Part shown: one piece after another, positions 40,962-52,400 of the stretch | How the letters are laid out: the number at the start of each line of letters is the position of its first letter | Position numbering within the stretch: position 1 is the first letter of the stretch | Assembly (NCBI RefSeq): GCF_026262505.1 | Contig: NC_067207.1 | Location: forward strand, 2,426,252-2,490,251 | DNA length: 64,000 nt | From: Trichomonas vaginalis G3 | Taxonomy: Eukaryota > Parabasalia > Trichomonadida > Trichomonadidae | Reading direction: 5' to 3' | Notes under the pieces: generated by a model | Database searches by the model: none | Seen by the model: the letters and a program-made list of their open reading frames with translations, nothing else | What the model was told of the DNA's origin: nothing | Translations under genes and position numbers: made by a program

Positions 40962-41783
40962 TTAACGTCCAGATGCAACTGTTTGCTGGACTTTACCGAC
41001 CATTTCCTCAAGATTGTCATATCTTTTATTGATTATATCAATTACATTTTCTGTGTATTGCTGGATTAGCTCTCTTGCATCCTCAAGATTGATATTGCCT
41101 TTAGGCAAAACAAACGGCTTAAATGTAATTGAATCATCAACATAATAAGGCTCTTCAACACAATTAGCCAAAGGAACTGGTTGAATTGGAGTGAAAATTC
41201 TTCTTTTCTGAGGAACTAGAACATCTTCTCTGTTATGGGTATAGGAGTATAATATTAATCTCAGAGGCCTAAAGAACACCTGATTATAAAAAGATAAAAT
41301 TTTCTGTGTTTGTTCAATTGTAAACTTCCATTCTCCTTGGTTAAGCTCATTAAACATTGTTTGGAATTGATTAAAGAGATCAATACGAAGATTATCAATA
41401 TTTGGTTTTGGTGCTGTAGGATCTGATAAATTATTTGCCTGTATTGCAGATGTTAGTAACCGATCGAGTGTCCTGCAAATAAATTGTGTCTGCGGCAGAT
41501 CAAATTTTGATTCTAAACACCAAAGACCGTTTGCAAAATGAAAGTCTGCTGTGGTTGTGGATTTTATATCATTTTTATATTGATCATCATTAATACTAAA
41601 CATAGCTAGAATATGCTTCATTCTTTCGTCGTCATCAGCGCACTCAATAAATTTTTGAGTTGCAGCAGTTGTCCATCCAGCCCCAACAACTTGCTTTTCT
41701 GTATCATCTCCTTTCCTTCCCTTAGTTGGAATGGTTTTTAGTTTCTTTTTACTCGAAGAACTTCTGCTATCTTGATGTTTCAT
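40962..41783 (-). CDS. Possible flagellar C1a-32/CLAMP-like protein
   Basis: A 273-residue protein from ATG 41783. A basic N-terminus (residues 1-25, SSSSKKKLKTIPTKGRKGDD) is followed by a helical domain: residues 70-110 (FHFANGLWCLESKFDLPQTQFICRTLDRLL) resemble the pattern of the C1a-32/CLAMP family of flagellar central-pair proteins, in which a short helix with an aromatic pair precedes a K-x-F-x-L-x-x-x motif. Residues 185-230 hold a Pro-rich linker and the end is coiled coil. Trichomonads have flagella with a central pair, so the function would fit. There is no membrane segment or enzyme motif. The family call is by eye on one short block and is tentative. It is divergent from the ATAD5-like gene. 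Confidence 0.4.
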   Translation of the reverse strand: MKHQDSRSSSSKKKLKTIPTKGRKGDDTEKQVVGAGWTTAATQKFIECADDDERMKHILAMFSINDDQYKNDIKSTTTADFHFANGLWCLESKFDLPQTQFICRTLDRLLTSAIQANNLSDPTAPKPNIDNLRIDLFNQFQTMFNELNQGEWKFTIEQTQKILSFYNQVFFRPLRLILYSYTHNREDVLVPQKRRIFTPIQPVPLANCVEEPYYVDDSITFKPFVLPKGNINLEDARELIQQYTENVIDIINKRYDNLEEMVGKVQQTVASGR

Positions 41784-42147
41784 ATTAGTGTACGTTAACT
41801 ATTTTAAAGTCCTCATTCGTTATAGATTGAATAAATTTAAATATGCAGATCAATTTGGAATCAGATAGATATGATATTATGAAAGTATAAACTGAAAATA
41901 TTACGAAAATGTGAAAGATTCAATCGAAGAAAAACTACATGTTAAATTCAAGGCATAAGTAGTGTATTTGAATGTACCATTATATATTGCTTGAAATGGC
42001 TAGATTCCATATTCCGATGTAGAATTATGAAGAGAACATGAAATATTTCCCAATTAGATTGAAACACTCATTAATTTCATTAAATTTCTACGAATTTTAA
42101 GTAAGAAATGATTGATATTTTCCCCGAGTTCTGACAATTTTTGATGA
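41784..42147. other. Divergent spacer
   Basis: AT-rich spacer of 364 bases carrying the promoters of the C1a-32-like and ATAD5-like genes. No other feature seen. Confidence 0.4.
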
Positions 42148-43299
42148 ATGAAGCATAAAAACTCTCCCAAAAAAGAAATGGGAAAGGGATTAGATATGCT
42201 TTTTACGATCACACCGAAGACTCCTAAGAAAGAAGCAAAGCCTCTTGCTAAAACTCGCACCGAAGCCTATATGTGGTCTGATCCATCTAATATTCCCTTT
42301 ATTCCGACAAATTCATATATATCAGTTGAGTCATGGATCGTTAATTTTCATCAAAAAATGCCTTTTTGTTTACTTTATGGCCCTACAAGTTCAGGAAAAT
42401 CCAGAATTGTTCATACAATTTCTGTTAGATACTGTTTACACTTAATAGAGATAGATTGTGCATCCGCAAAAGATATTAAAAGTTGTATTGACACAGCCAA
42501 CGAAGCTACTCAATCCAGAAGCGTTGGCTCGTTCCTCGAAACGGAAAACGAGAATCAATCATCGATAAAACCTACCTCGATGGTAGTTTTTGAACATATC
42601 GATGCATTATTTACAGCAGGAACAAAAGTATCTCAAGCTTTACTGAATTTATTATCTTCATCTCGCGTTCCTATTATTGCAACATGCAACAAAAACTTCT
42701 TTAAGCCAGCAGAATGGATGCTTGTTGTATACGTTCCTAAGATTATTGACGCTTTTTTAGTTCTAAAAGAATCAACTTGGTTTAAGCAAAGCAAGAACCA
42801 ACTGCAGACAGAAATGAACGTCAGAAAATTACTTTATATGACGAACTACGATATCAGACAAACATCTCTTCAAATGATGTTCAATGATTCTTCAGAAAAA
42901 TTTTTACCACGCGATGAACAAATATATCATTCATTACTAAACGAGAATTCCGATACTTCTACGATAGATTTGAATTTATATCCAGATTATTTAGATTTAT
43001 TAACTTCAATTGACAGCGAAGACTTATTCTGGAACTCTAAAATAGATCCAAATGTTATGAGTAGACCTTTGTCCGATACAGATAAGTTTACAAAAGAAGT
43101 TTATGATTATATCGGGACAAAATTCCAGGCAAGTAGGACTTCTTACATGCCGATAACAGAAACAATAGAATTTGCAGCCGTTGCTGCACAGAATTGCCAA
43201 ATGAAGACAAGAACTCTTAGAGTATTACCATTATCAAAAATAGTTCCAATTACAGAAGATGATACTGCGCTTTTTATTAAGGCTGGCCAGTATCCATAA
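42148..43299 (+). CDS. ATAD5/Elg1-like AAA protein (RFC-like clamp unloader subunit)
   Basis: A 383-residue protein. A basic N-terminus (KHKNSPKKEMGK, TPKTPKKEAKP) is followed by an AAA core: SVESWIVNF then LLYGPTSSGKS (Walker A, residues 78-85), IEIDCASAKDI, EATQSRSVGSF (about 119-129), Walker B MVVFEHIDAL (about 145-154) and sensor 1 PIIATCN. The E-A-T-Q-S motif after a D/N-x-S-x-x-R/K-like segment, and FE in place of DE in Walker B, are typical of ATAD5/Elg1 rather than RFC1 or RFC2-5. With RFC2-5, Elg1 unloads PCNA from DNA after replication. The protein is far shorter than human ATAD5 and lacks its long N-terminus. There is no SRC finger in cis, as expected for the large subunit. A divergent RFC1 or RAD17 relative is the alternative. 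Confidence 0.6.
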   Translation: MKHKNSPKKEMGKGLDMLFTITPKTPKKEAKPLAKTRTEAYMWSDPSNIPFIPTNSYISVESWIVNFHQKMPFCLLYGPTSSGKSRIVHTISVRYCLHLIEIDCASAKDIKSCIDTANEATQSRSVGSFLETENENQSSIKPTSMVVFEHIDALFTAGTKVSQALLNLLSSSRVPIIATCNKNFFKPAEWMLVVYVPKIIDAFLVLKESTWFKQSKNQLQTEMNVRKLLYMTNYDIRQTSLQMMFNDSSEKFLPRDEQIYHSLLNENSDTSTIDLNLYPDYLDLLTSIDSEDLFWNSKIDPNVMSRPLSDTDKFTKEVYDYIGTKFQASRTSYMPITETIEFAAVAAQNCQMKTRTLRVLPLSKIVPITEDDTALFIKAGQYP

Positions 43300-43650
43300 T
43301 ATTGTTTTGTATATTTTTGTGTTATTAAACATATATTTTTTTTTTTTGATGTGGCCATATGATCCACACTAAGCTCCAAAATACTCGAAATCATACATTT
43401 CTGATTAGCGTTAATTTTAACATCGATGAAATTTTTATAGATTTATCTTAATGAAGTTATTAGTTAAACATTTTAGTATATAAAAATAGAACATGTTTTG
43501 AGTTATATTATATAAAAGAATATTCTTCAATTTATATCACAAGAACGTTGAGTTTGATATTTGCTTAGAAATTAATCATTGATTTAGAAAATACGCATTT
43601 AATATAAAAACAATAACATAAAATAAGAAATAAGAAAAGTTTAGAATATA
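43300..43650. other. Convergent spacer
   Basis: AT-rich, with a run of T near 43333. It lies between the 3' ends of the ATAD5-like gene and the glycine-rich pseudogene. Nothing recognised. Confidence 0.4.
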
Positions 43651-46182
43651 TTAACTCTTCTTGCGTCTCCGAATTTCACGACTAAGTGGTTGAAGATTAA
43701 GAAGGGAATCATATGATGGAGTGCGATAGTATGTGCAGTTACCTTTAGAATCAGCAAACATGTCAATTGAGATACATTCATCGCATTTAGAGCGTGATGA
43801 ACATTTATTGCAGTTATGTCCACATGATTGACAAACTTTGTTTGAATCACTGAAGTAACTATTTGGACATTGATTTGAACTACAGCTATTATTATATAGA
43901 ACAAATTCTTCTGAACATATATCACATGTACCTTCATTAGTTGGGCAGCTTAAACAGTTTGTCACTGAACATGCTGTGCAATTATTTGTGTCATTGTTTT
44001 GGTAATATCCATCTCCACATGATTCAACACATTTGTGATCTTTCAAGAAGGAATTGGAATCACATTTTGAGCATGTGTTTTCATTTTCACATTTCTTACA
44101 ATTTTCACTGCATTGATTGCATCTTCTATTTGTTAAATCTAAGAAATATCCTTCATCACATTCTTTAACACACTGATCGTTTTGAACAAGTAATCCGTCA
44201 GAACATGGAATGCATTCTTTGTTTCGAACAATATGTCCATTAGGACATGTTCTAAATTCACATTTATCTTCATATAAAACATGAGATGAATCACATTCAA
44301 GACATGTTTCACTATTTTCGCAGTTAGAACAGTTATCAATGCAAATATATTCAGATCGAATAGTAACTTTTCCATTTCCAAGATGTGAAACTTTTTGTCC
44401 ATTCTTTATCTCAGAAAAAATAATAGATTCGTCATATGAAATGAATGAAGTGCCGCTAACTCCAACACTAAATGGGTTTCCATCTTCCCAGCTTCCTTTA
44501 CCACCACGATAGCCTCCCCCACCACCACTTCCATACTTTATGTTTGAGCCAATGAGTTTGGAAGTGCCATTGCCACCAAATCGATCATTTGACATGTATA
44601 TGGTGTCACTGGTTTCATAAACATCGTAGTTAGTAGTATTTCGGTAGAAACATGTATTATTTCCGCCGCCAAATGCACCGCCTGAATCAATGAATCCACC
44701 TGAACCTCCGGCAGCAACAATATAAAGTCTTTCGTCTAAAACAACACGACTAGATCCACCACCACCACTTGCCTTATATCCTTCACTTGTAAGAATGGGG
44801 AAACCACCATCTGGACGACATCCATCAGGATTGTAGAGGTTATCATTTCCTTTCTCACCAACTTCGACAACATATGGGAGACTTCGATTAGTCACTTTGA
44901 TTTTAGCATGCGCATACGATCCTGGACCTCCTTGGTAAGTTGATAGTGGGCCTATCCAATAATCTCCACCTTGGGCTCCAAAACACTCAATATCATATAA
45001 TCCTGGCCGTAATTCACTAGAATATGTATTATATCCAGCTGCATTATAGATTAATCTATCATCATTAATATGTTCACATTTTCCTTCATATAAAACATGA
45101 TTTGAATCACATTCAAGACATGTTAAATTGTTTTCACAGTTAATACAGTTATCAATACAAACATATTCGGATAAAATAGTAACTCTTCCATTTTCATAAT
45201 TTTGCATACTACTACTTCCATTAAATACCTCATAATGAACAATCAATTCGTCATTAGAAATGAAAGAAGTGCCACTAACTCCAACACCAGAAGGATTTCT
45301 TTTTCTATGACCTCCTTTACCAACTGGAAAAAACCCTCCACCACCACTTCCTGGAAATCCATTGCTAGATTTTCCATTACTTCTTCCTTGACTTTTTGCC
45401 TTATATATTGATTCATTTGTCTCAATATATTTATCTTTACCATATTCTTTGTAGAAACATGTATTATTTCCGCCGCCTGGTGCACCGTCAGACCAAGTTG
45501 AAGCACCTGAACCGCCGGCAGCAACAATCAAAATATTATCTCCTAATATAACGCGGCTGGATCCACCTCCACCGCTTGATTTAAATGAAGTATAAGAATT
45601 GTCAGGATTGCCACCATCTGGTCGGCCTCCTGAAGTTTGATTTCCTTTCTCTCCAATTTCAACATTGAGAGAAATATTTTTATTTGTAACCTTTATTGTA
45701 GCATGGACATATGAACCAGGTCCTCCATTTTTTAACTTTGCATGTTCTCATTACTTCGATATATCCAAGTGGACATTCTGTTAACTCACATTTATCTTCA
45801 TATAAAACATGATTTGAATCACATTCAAGACATGTTAAATTGTTTTCACAGTTAATACAGTTATCAATACAAGTATATTCGGAATGAATAGTAACTAATC
45901 CATTTCCATAGTGTGGTTGAGTTTTTCCACTCTTGATCTCTGAAAAAACAATCGATTCGTCAATAGAAATGAAAGAAGTGCCACTAACGCCTATAATCGA
46001 AGGATTATTATTTCGAAAGCCACCAATTCCCCAGAAATAACCCCCTCCACCACCACCTCCATACTTTATGCCCGAGTCAATGGTCTTAGAATCTCCATTT
46101 CTATCATTTTGATCGTTTGACACGTATTGAGCATCATTAGTTTCAATTAAATTATATTGAGTAGGATCTTTATAGAAACATG
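43651..46182 (-). pseudogene. 3' part of glycine-rich / cysteine-rich surface-type protein gene, split by a transposon
   Basis: The downstream part of the gene whose 5' part lies at 55183-56480. From 46174 down it codes for the second half of one glycine-rich module (GIKYGGGGGGGYFWG ... GVSGTSFISIDESIVF), a cysteine block (IDNCINCENNLTCLECDSNHVLYE), then two more glycine-rich modules (GGGGSSRV...IVAAGGSG...GGGNNTCF...) each followed by a cysteine block. Furin-like CxxC repeats come next and the end is basic (SREIRRRKKS). The modules resemble the ALK/LTK glycine-rich domain (PF12810). Near 45755 a deletion joins a cysteine block (MRTCK) to the middle of the next module and shifts the frame, giving the stop at 45680. 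The open frame 43651 to about 45755 has no plausible ATG. Host gene, not expressed as one product; likely an extracellular protein family. Confidence 0.7.
46175..46182. repeat. 8-bp target site duplication, left copy (GAAACATG)
   Basis: The identical copy is at 55183-55190 on the other side of the 9,000-bp insert. Taking out the insert and one copy (9,008 bases) puts the two flanking coding frames in register, which confirms it as a duplicated target site. Confidence 0.8.
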
Positions 46183-46267
46183 TAGGGATGCGACGGTTTT
46201 ACGCCATGACCGTTTAAAAATAGATTAATACGCCATTCGGCCGAATAACAAAACAATACAAAATTAT

Positions 46268-46362
46268 CGCTGTCCTTTTTTTTCTTTCTTTCTTTCTCTT
46301 TTTTTTTTCTCTCTATCTCTTTCTTTTCTCTTTCCTCTTTTTACTCCTCTTTCTCTTTTCAT
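46268..46362 (+). repeat. Pyrimidine-rich tract
   Basis: About 95 bases almost wholly C and T (CTTT and TCTCT runs) in the left subterminal part of the hAT-like element, before the minisatellite. Low-complexity DNA. Confidence 0.7.
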
Positions 46363-46461
46363 CATTAAACATAGAAAGATATATTAATATTATTTTAAAA
46401 TTAAAAAAATAAAGAAAGTATAATAAGTAATTATTTAGTTATCGATATATATATGTAAAGT

Positions 46462-49400
46462 GATAATCTGAGGATAATCTGAGGAGGAGTCTGAGGATTA
46501 GACCGAGGAGTAGTTTGAGGAGTTTGATGATAATCTGAGGAGTTTGAGGATAATTTGAGGAGTTTGAGGATAATCTGAGGAGTTTGAGGATAATTTGAGG
46601 AGTTTGAGGAGTAGTCTGAGGAGTTTGAGGATAATCTGAGGAGTTTGAGGAGTAGTCTGAGGAGTAGTTTGAGGATTAGACCGAGGAGTAGTCTGAGGAG
46701 TTTGAGGATAATCTAAGGAGTTTGAGGAGTAGTCTGAGGATAATCTGAGGAGTAGTCTGAGGATAATCTGAGGAAGAGTCTGAGGATAATCTGAGGAGGA
46801 GTTTGAGGATAAACTGAGGAGGAGTTTGAGGATTAGATCGAGGAGTAGTCTGAGGATAATCTGAGGAGGAGTCTGAGGATAATCTGAGGAGGAGTCTGAG
46901 GATAATCTGAGGAGTTTGAGGAGTAGTCTGAGGAGTTTGAGGATAATCTAAGGAGTTTGAGGAGTAGTCTGAGGATAATCTGAGGAGTAGTCTGAGGATA
47001 ATCTGAGGAAGAGTCTGAGGATAATCTGAGGAGGAGTTTGAGGATAAACTGAGGAGGAGTTTGAGGATTAGATCGAGGAGTAGTCTGAGGATAATCTGAG
47101 GAGGAGTCTGAGGATAATCTGAGGAGGAGTCTGAGGATAATCTGAGGAGTTTGAGGAGTAGTCTGAGGAGTTTGAGGATTAGACCGAGGAGTAGTCTGAG
47201 GAGTCTGAGGATAATTTGAGGAGTTTGAGGAGTAGTCTGAGGAGTAGTTTGAGGATTAGACCGAGGAGTTTGAGGATAATCTGAGGAAGAGTCTGAGGAA
47301 GAGTCTGAGGAAGAGTCTGAGGATAATCTGAGGAGTAGTCTGAGGATAATCTGAGGATAATCTGAGGAGTAGTCTGAGGAGTTAGAGGATAATCTGAGGA
47401 GTAGTCTGAGGATAATCTGAGGATAATCTGAGGAGTAGTCTGAGGAGTTAGAGGATAATCTGAGGAGTAGTCTGAGGATAATCTGAGGATAATCTGAGGA
47501 GTAGTCTGAGGAGTTTGAGGATAATCTGAGGAAGAGTCTGAGGAAGAGTCTGAGGATAATCTGAGGAGTAGTCTGAGGATAATCTGAGGATAATCTGAGG
47601 AGTAGTCTTAGGATAATCTGAGGAGTTTGAGGAGTAGTCTGAGGAGTTTGAGGATAATCTGAGGAGTCTGAGGAGTAGTCTGAGGAGTAGTTTGAGGATT
47701 AGACCGAGGAGTTTGAGGATAATCTGAGTAGTTTCAGGAGTTGTCTGAGGATAATCTGAGGAGTTGTCTGAGGATTAGACTGAGGAGTAGTCTGAGGATA
47801 ATCTGAGGAGTAGTCTGAGGATAATCTGAGGAGTTGTCTGAGGATTAGACTGAGGAGTAGTCTGAGGATAATCTGAGGAGGAGTCTGAGGATAATCTGAG
47901 GAGTTGTCTGAGGATTAGACTGAGGAGTAGTCTGAGGATAATCTGAGGAGGAGTCTGAGGATAATCTGAGGAGGAGTCTGAGGATAATCTGAGGAGTTGT
48001 CTGAGGATTAGACTGAGGAGTAGTCTGAGGATAATCTGAGGAGTAGTCTGAGGATAATCTGAGGAGTAGTCTGAGGAGTTTGAGGATAATCTGAGGAGTA
48101 GTCTGAGGAGTTAGAGGATAATCTGAGGAGTAGTCTTAGGATAATCTGAGGAGTTTGAGGAGTAGTCTGAGGAGTTTGAGGATAATCTGAGGAGTCTGAG
48201 GAGTAGTCTGAGGAGTAGTTTGAGGATTAGACCGAGGAGTTTGAGGATAATCTGAGTAGTTTCAGGAGTTGTCTGAGGATAATCTGAGGAGTTGTCTGAG
48301 GATTAGACTGAGGAGTAGTCTGAGGATAATCTGAGGAGTAGTCTGAGGATAATCTGAGGAGTTGTCTGAGGATTAGACTGAGGAGTAGTCTGAGGATAAT
48401 CTGAGGAGGAGTCTGAGGATAATCTGAGGAGTTGTCTGAGGATTAGACTGAGGAGTAGTCTGAGGATAATCTGAGGAGGAGTCTGAGGATAATCTGAGGA
48501 GGAGTCTGAGGAGTTTGAGGATAATCTGAGGAGTAGTCTGAGGATAATCTGAGGAGGAGTTTGAGGATAATCTGAGGAGGAGTTTGAGGATAATCTGAGG
48601 AGTAGTCTGAGGATAATCTGAGGAGGAGTCTGAGGATAATCTGAGGAGTAGTCTGAGGATAATCTGAGGAGTAGTCTGAGGATAATCTGAGGAGTAGTCT
48701 GAGGATAATCTGAGGAGTAGTCTGAGGATAATCTGAGGAGTAGTCTGAGGATAATCTGAGGAGGAGTTTGAGGATAATCTGAGGAGTAGTCTGAGGATAA
48801 TCTGAGGAGGAGTTTGAGGATAATCTGAGGAGGAGTTTGAGGATAATCTGAGGAGTAGTCTGAGGATAATCTGAGGAGGAGTCTGAGGATAATCTGAGGA
48901 GTAGTCTGAGGATAATCTGAGGAGTAGTCTGAGGATAATCTGAGGAGTAGTCTGAGGATAATCTGAGGAGTAGTCTGAGGATAATCTGAGGAGGAGTTTG
49001 AGGATAATCTGAGGAGTTTGAGGAGTAGTCTGAGGAGTAGTCTGAGGATTAGACCGAGGAGTAGTCTGAGGAGTTTGAGGATAATCTGAGGAGGAGTTTG
49101 AGGATAATCTGAGGAGTAGTCTGAGGATAATCTGAGGAGGAGTTTGAGGATAATCTGAGGAGGAGTTTGAGGATAAACTGAGGAGGAGCTTGAGGATAAT
49201 CTGAGGAGTAGTTTGAGGAGTTTGAGGATAATCTGAGGAGGAGTTTGAGGATAATCTGAGGAGTAGTCTGAGGATAATCTGAGGAGTAGTCTGAGGATAA
49301 ACTGAGGAGGAGTTTGAGGATAATCTGAGGAGGAGTTTGAGGATAATCTGAGGAGTAGTCTGAGGATAATCTGAGGAGTAGTCTGAGGATAATCTGAGGA

Positions 49401-52400
49401 GTAGTCTGAGGATAATCTGAGGATAATCTGAGGAGTAGTCTGAGGATAATCTGAGGATAGTCTGAGGATTAGAGATAATCTGAGGAGTAGTCTTAGGAAT
49501 AATCTGAGGAGTTTGAGGAGTAGTCTGAGGAGTTTGAGGATAATCTGAGGAGTCTGAGGAGTAGTCTGAGGAGTAGTTTGAGGATTAGACCGAGGATTTG
49601 AGGATAATCTGAGTAGTTTCAGGAGTTGTCTGAGGATAATCTGAGGAGTTGTCTGAGGATTAGACTGAGGAGTAGTCTGAGGATTAGACTGAGGAGTAGT
49701 CTGAGGATAATCTGAGGAGGAGTCTGAGGATAATCTGAGGAGTAGTCTGAGGAGTTTGAGGATAATCTGAGGAGTAGTTTGAGGATAATCTGAGGAGGAG
49801 TCTGGGATAATCTGAGGAGTAGTCTGAGGATAATCTGAGGAGTAGTCTGAGGATAATCTGAGGAGGAGTCTGAGGATAATCTGAGGAGTAGTCTGAGGAG
49901 TTTGAGGATAATCTGAGGAGTAGTCTGAGGATAATCTGAGGAGGAGTCTGAGGATAATCTGAGGAGTAGTCTGAGGATAATCTGAGGAGTAGTCTGAGGA
50001 TAATCTGAGGAGTAGTCTGAGGATAATCTGAGGAGTAGTCTGAGGATAATCTGAGGAGTAGTCTGAGGATAATCTGAGGAGGAGTTTGAGGAGTTTGAGG
50101 ATAATCTGAGGAGGAGTTTGAGGATAATCTGAGGAGTAGTCTGAGGATAATCTGAGGAGTAGTCTGAGGATAATCTGAGGAGTAGTCTGAGGATAATCTG
50201 AGGATAATCTGAGGAGTAGTCTGAGGATAATCTGAGGAGTAGTCTGAGGAGTTAGAGGATAATCTGAGGAGTAGTCTTAGGATAATCTGAGGAGTTTGAG
50301 GAGTAGTCTGAGGAGTTTGAGGATAATCTGAGGAGTCTGAGGAGGAGTCTGAGGATAATCTGAGGAGTAGTCTGAGGAGTTAGAGGATAATCTGAGGAGT
50401 AGTCTTAGGATAATCTGAGGAGTTTGAGGAGTAGTCTGAGGAGTTTGAGGATAATCTGAGGAGTCTGAGGAGTAGTCTGAGGAGTAGTCTGAGGATTAGA
50501 CCGAGGAGTAGTCTGAGGAGTTTGAGGATAATCTGAGGAGTAGTTTGAGGATAATCTGAGGAGTAGTCTGAGGATAATCTGAGGAGTTTGAGGAGTAGTC
50601 TGAGGAGTAGTCTGAGGATTAGACCGAGGAGTAGTCTGAGGAGTTTGAGGATAATCTGAGGAGGAGTTTGAGGATAATCTGAGGAGTAGTCTGAGGATAA
50701 TCTGAGGAGGAGTTTGAGGATAATCTGAGGAGGAGTTTGAGGATAAACTGAGGAGGAGCTTGAGGATAATCTGAGGAGTAGTTTGAGGAGTTTGAGGATA
50801 ATCTGAGGAGGAGTTTGAGGATAATCTGAGGAGTAGTCTGAGGATAAACTGAGGAGGAGTTTGAGGATAATCTGAGGAGGAGTTTGAGGATAATCTGAGG
50901 AGTAGTCTGAGGATAATCTGAGGAGTAGTCTGAGGATAATCTGAGGAGTAGTCTGAGGATAATCTGAGGATAATCTGAGGAGTAGTCTGAGGATAATCTG
51001 AGGAGTAGTCTGAGGAGTTAGAGGATAATCTGAGGAGTAGTCTTAGGATAATCTGAGGAGTTTGAGGAGTAGTCTGAGGAGTTTGAGGATAATCTGAGGA
51101 GTAGTTTGAGGATAATCTGAGGAGGAGTCTGAGGATAATCTGAGGAGTAGTCTGAGGATAATCTGAGGAGGAGTCTGAGGATAATCTGAGGAGGAGTCTG
51201 AGGATAATCTGAGGAGTAGTCTGAGGAGTTTGAGGATAATCTGAGGAGTAGTCTGAGGATATCTGAGGAGGAGTCTGAGGATAATCTGAGGAGTAGTCTG
51301 AGATAATCTGAGGAGTAGTCTGAGGATAATCTGAGGAGTAGTCTGAGGATAATCTGAGGAGTAGTCTGAGGATAATCTGAGGAGTAGTCTGAGGATAATC
51401 TGAGGAGTAGTCTGAGGATAATCTGAGGAGTAGTCTGAGGATAATCTGAGGAGTAGTCTGAGGATTAGACCGAGGAGTAGTCTGAGGAGTTTGAGGATAA
51501 TCTGAGGAGGAGTTTGAGGATAATCTGAGAGTTCTGAGATAATCTGAGGAGGAGTTTGAGGATAATCTGAGGAGGAGTTTGAGGATAAACTGAGGAGGAG
51601 TTTGAGGATAATCTGAGGAGGAGTTTGAGGATAATCTGAGGAGGAGTTTGAGGAGTAGTCTGAGGATAATCTGAGGAGTAGTCTGAGGATTAGACTGAGG
51701 AGTAGTCTGAGGATAATCTGAGGAGGAGTCTGAGAAGTTTGAGGATAATCTGAGGAGTTTGAGGATAAACTGAGGAGGAGTTTGAGGAGTAATCTGAGGA
51801 TAATCTGAGGAGTTTGAGGATAATCTGAGGAGTTTGAGGATAATCTGAGGAGTAGTCTGAGGATAATCTGAGGAGGAGTTTGAGGATAATCTGAGGAGTA
51901 GTTTGAGGATTAGACCGAGGAGTAGTCTGAGGAGTTTGAGGATAATCTGAGGAGTTTGAGGATAATCTGAGGAGTAGTCTGAGGATAATCTGAGGAGGAG
52001 TTTGAGGATAATCTGAGGAGGAGTTTGAGGATAAACTGAGGAGGAGCTTGAGGATAATCTGAGGAGTAGTTTGAGGAGTTTGAGGATAATCTGAGGAGGA
52101 GTTTGAGGATAATCTGAGGAGTAGTCTGAGGATAAACTGAGGAGGAGTCTGAGGATAATCTGAGGAGGAGTTTGAGGATAATCTGAGGAGTAGTCTGAGG
52201 ATAATCTGAGGAGTAGTCTGAGGATAATCTGAGGAGTAGTCTGAGGATAATCTGAGGATAATCTGAGGAGTAGTCTGAGGATAATCTGAGGAGTAGTCTG
52301 AGGAGTTAGAGGATAATCTGAGGAGTAGTCTTAGGATAATCTGAGGAGTTTGAGGAGTAGTCTGAGGAGTTTGAGGATAATCTGAGGAGTCTGAGGAGTA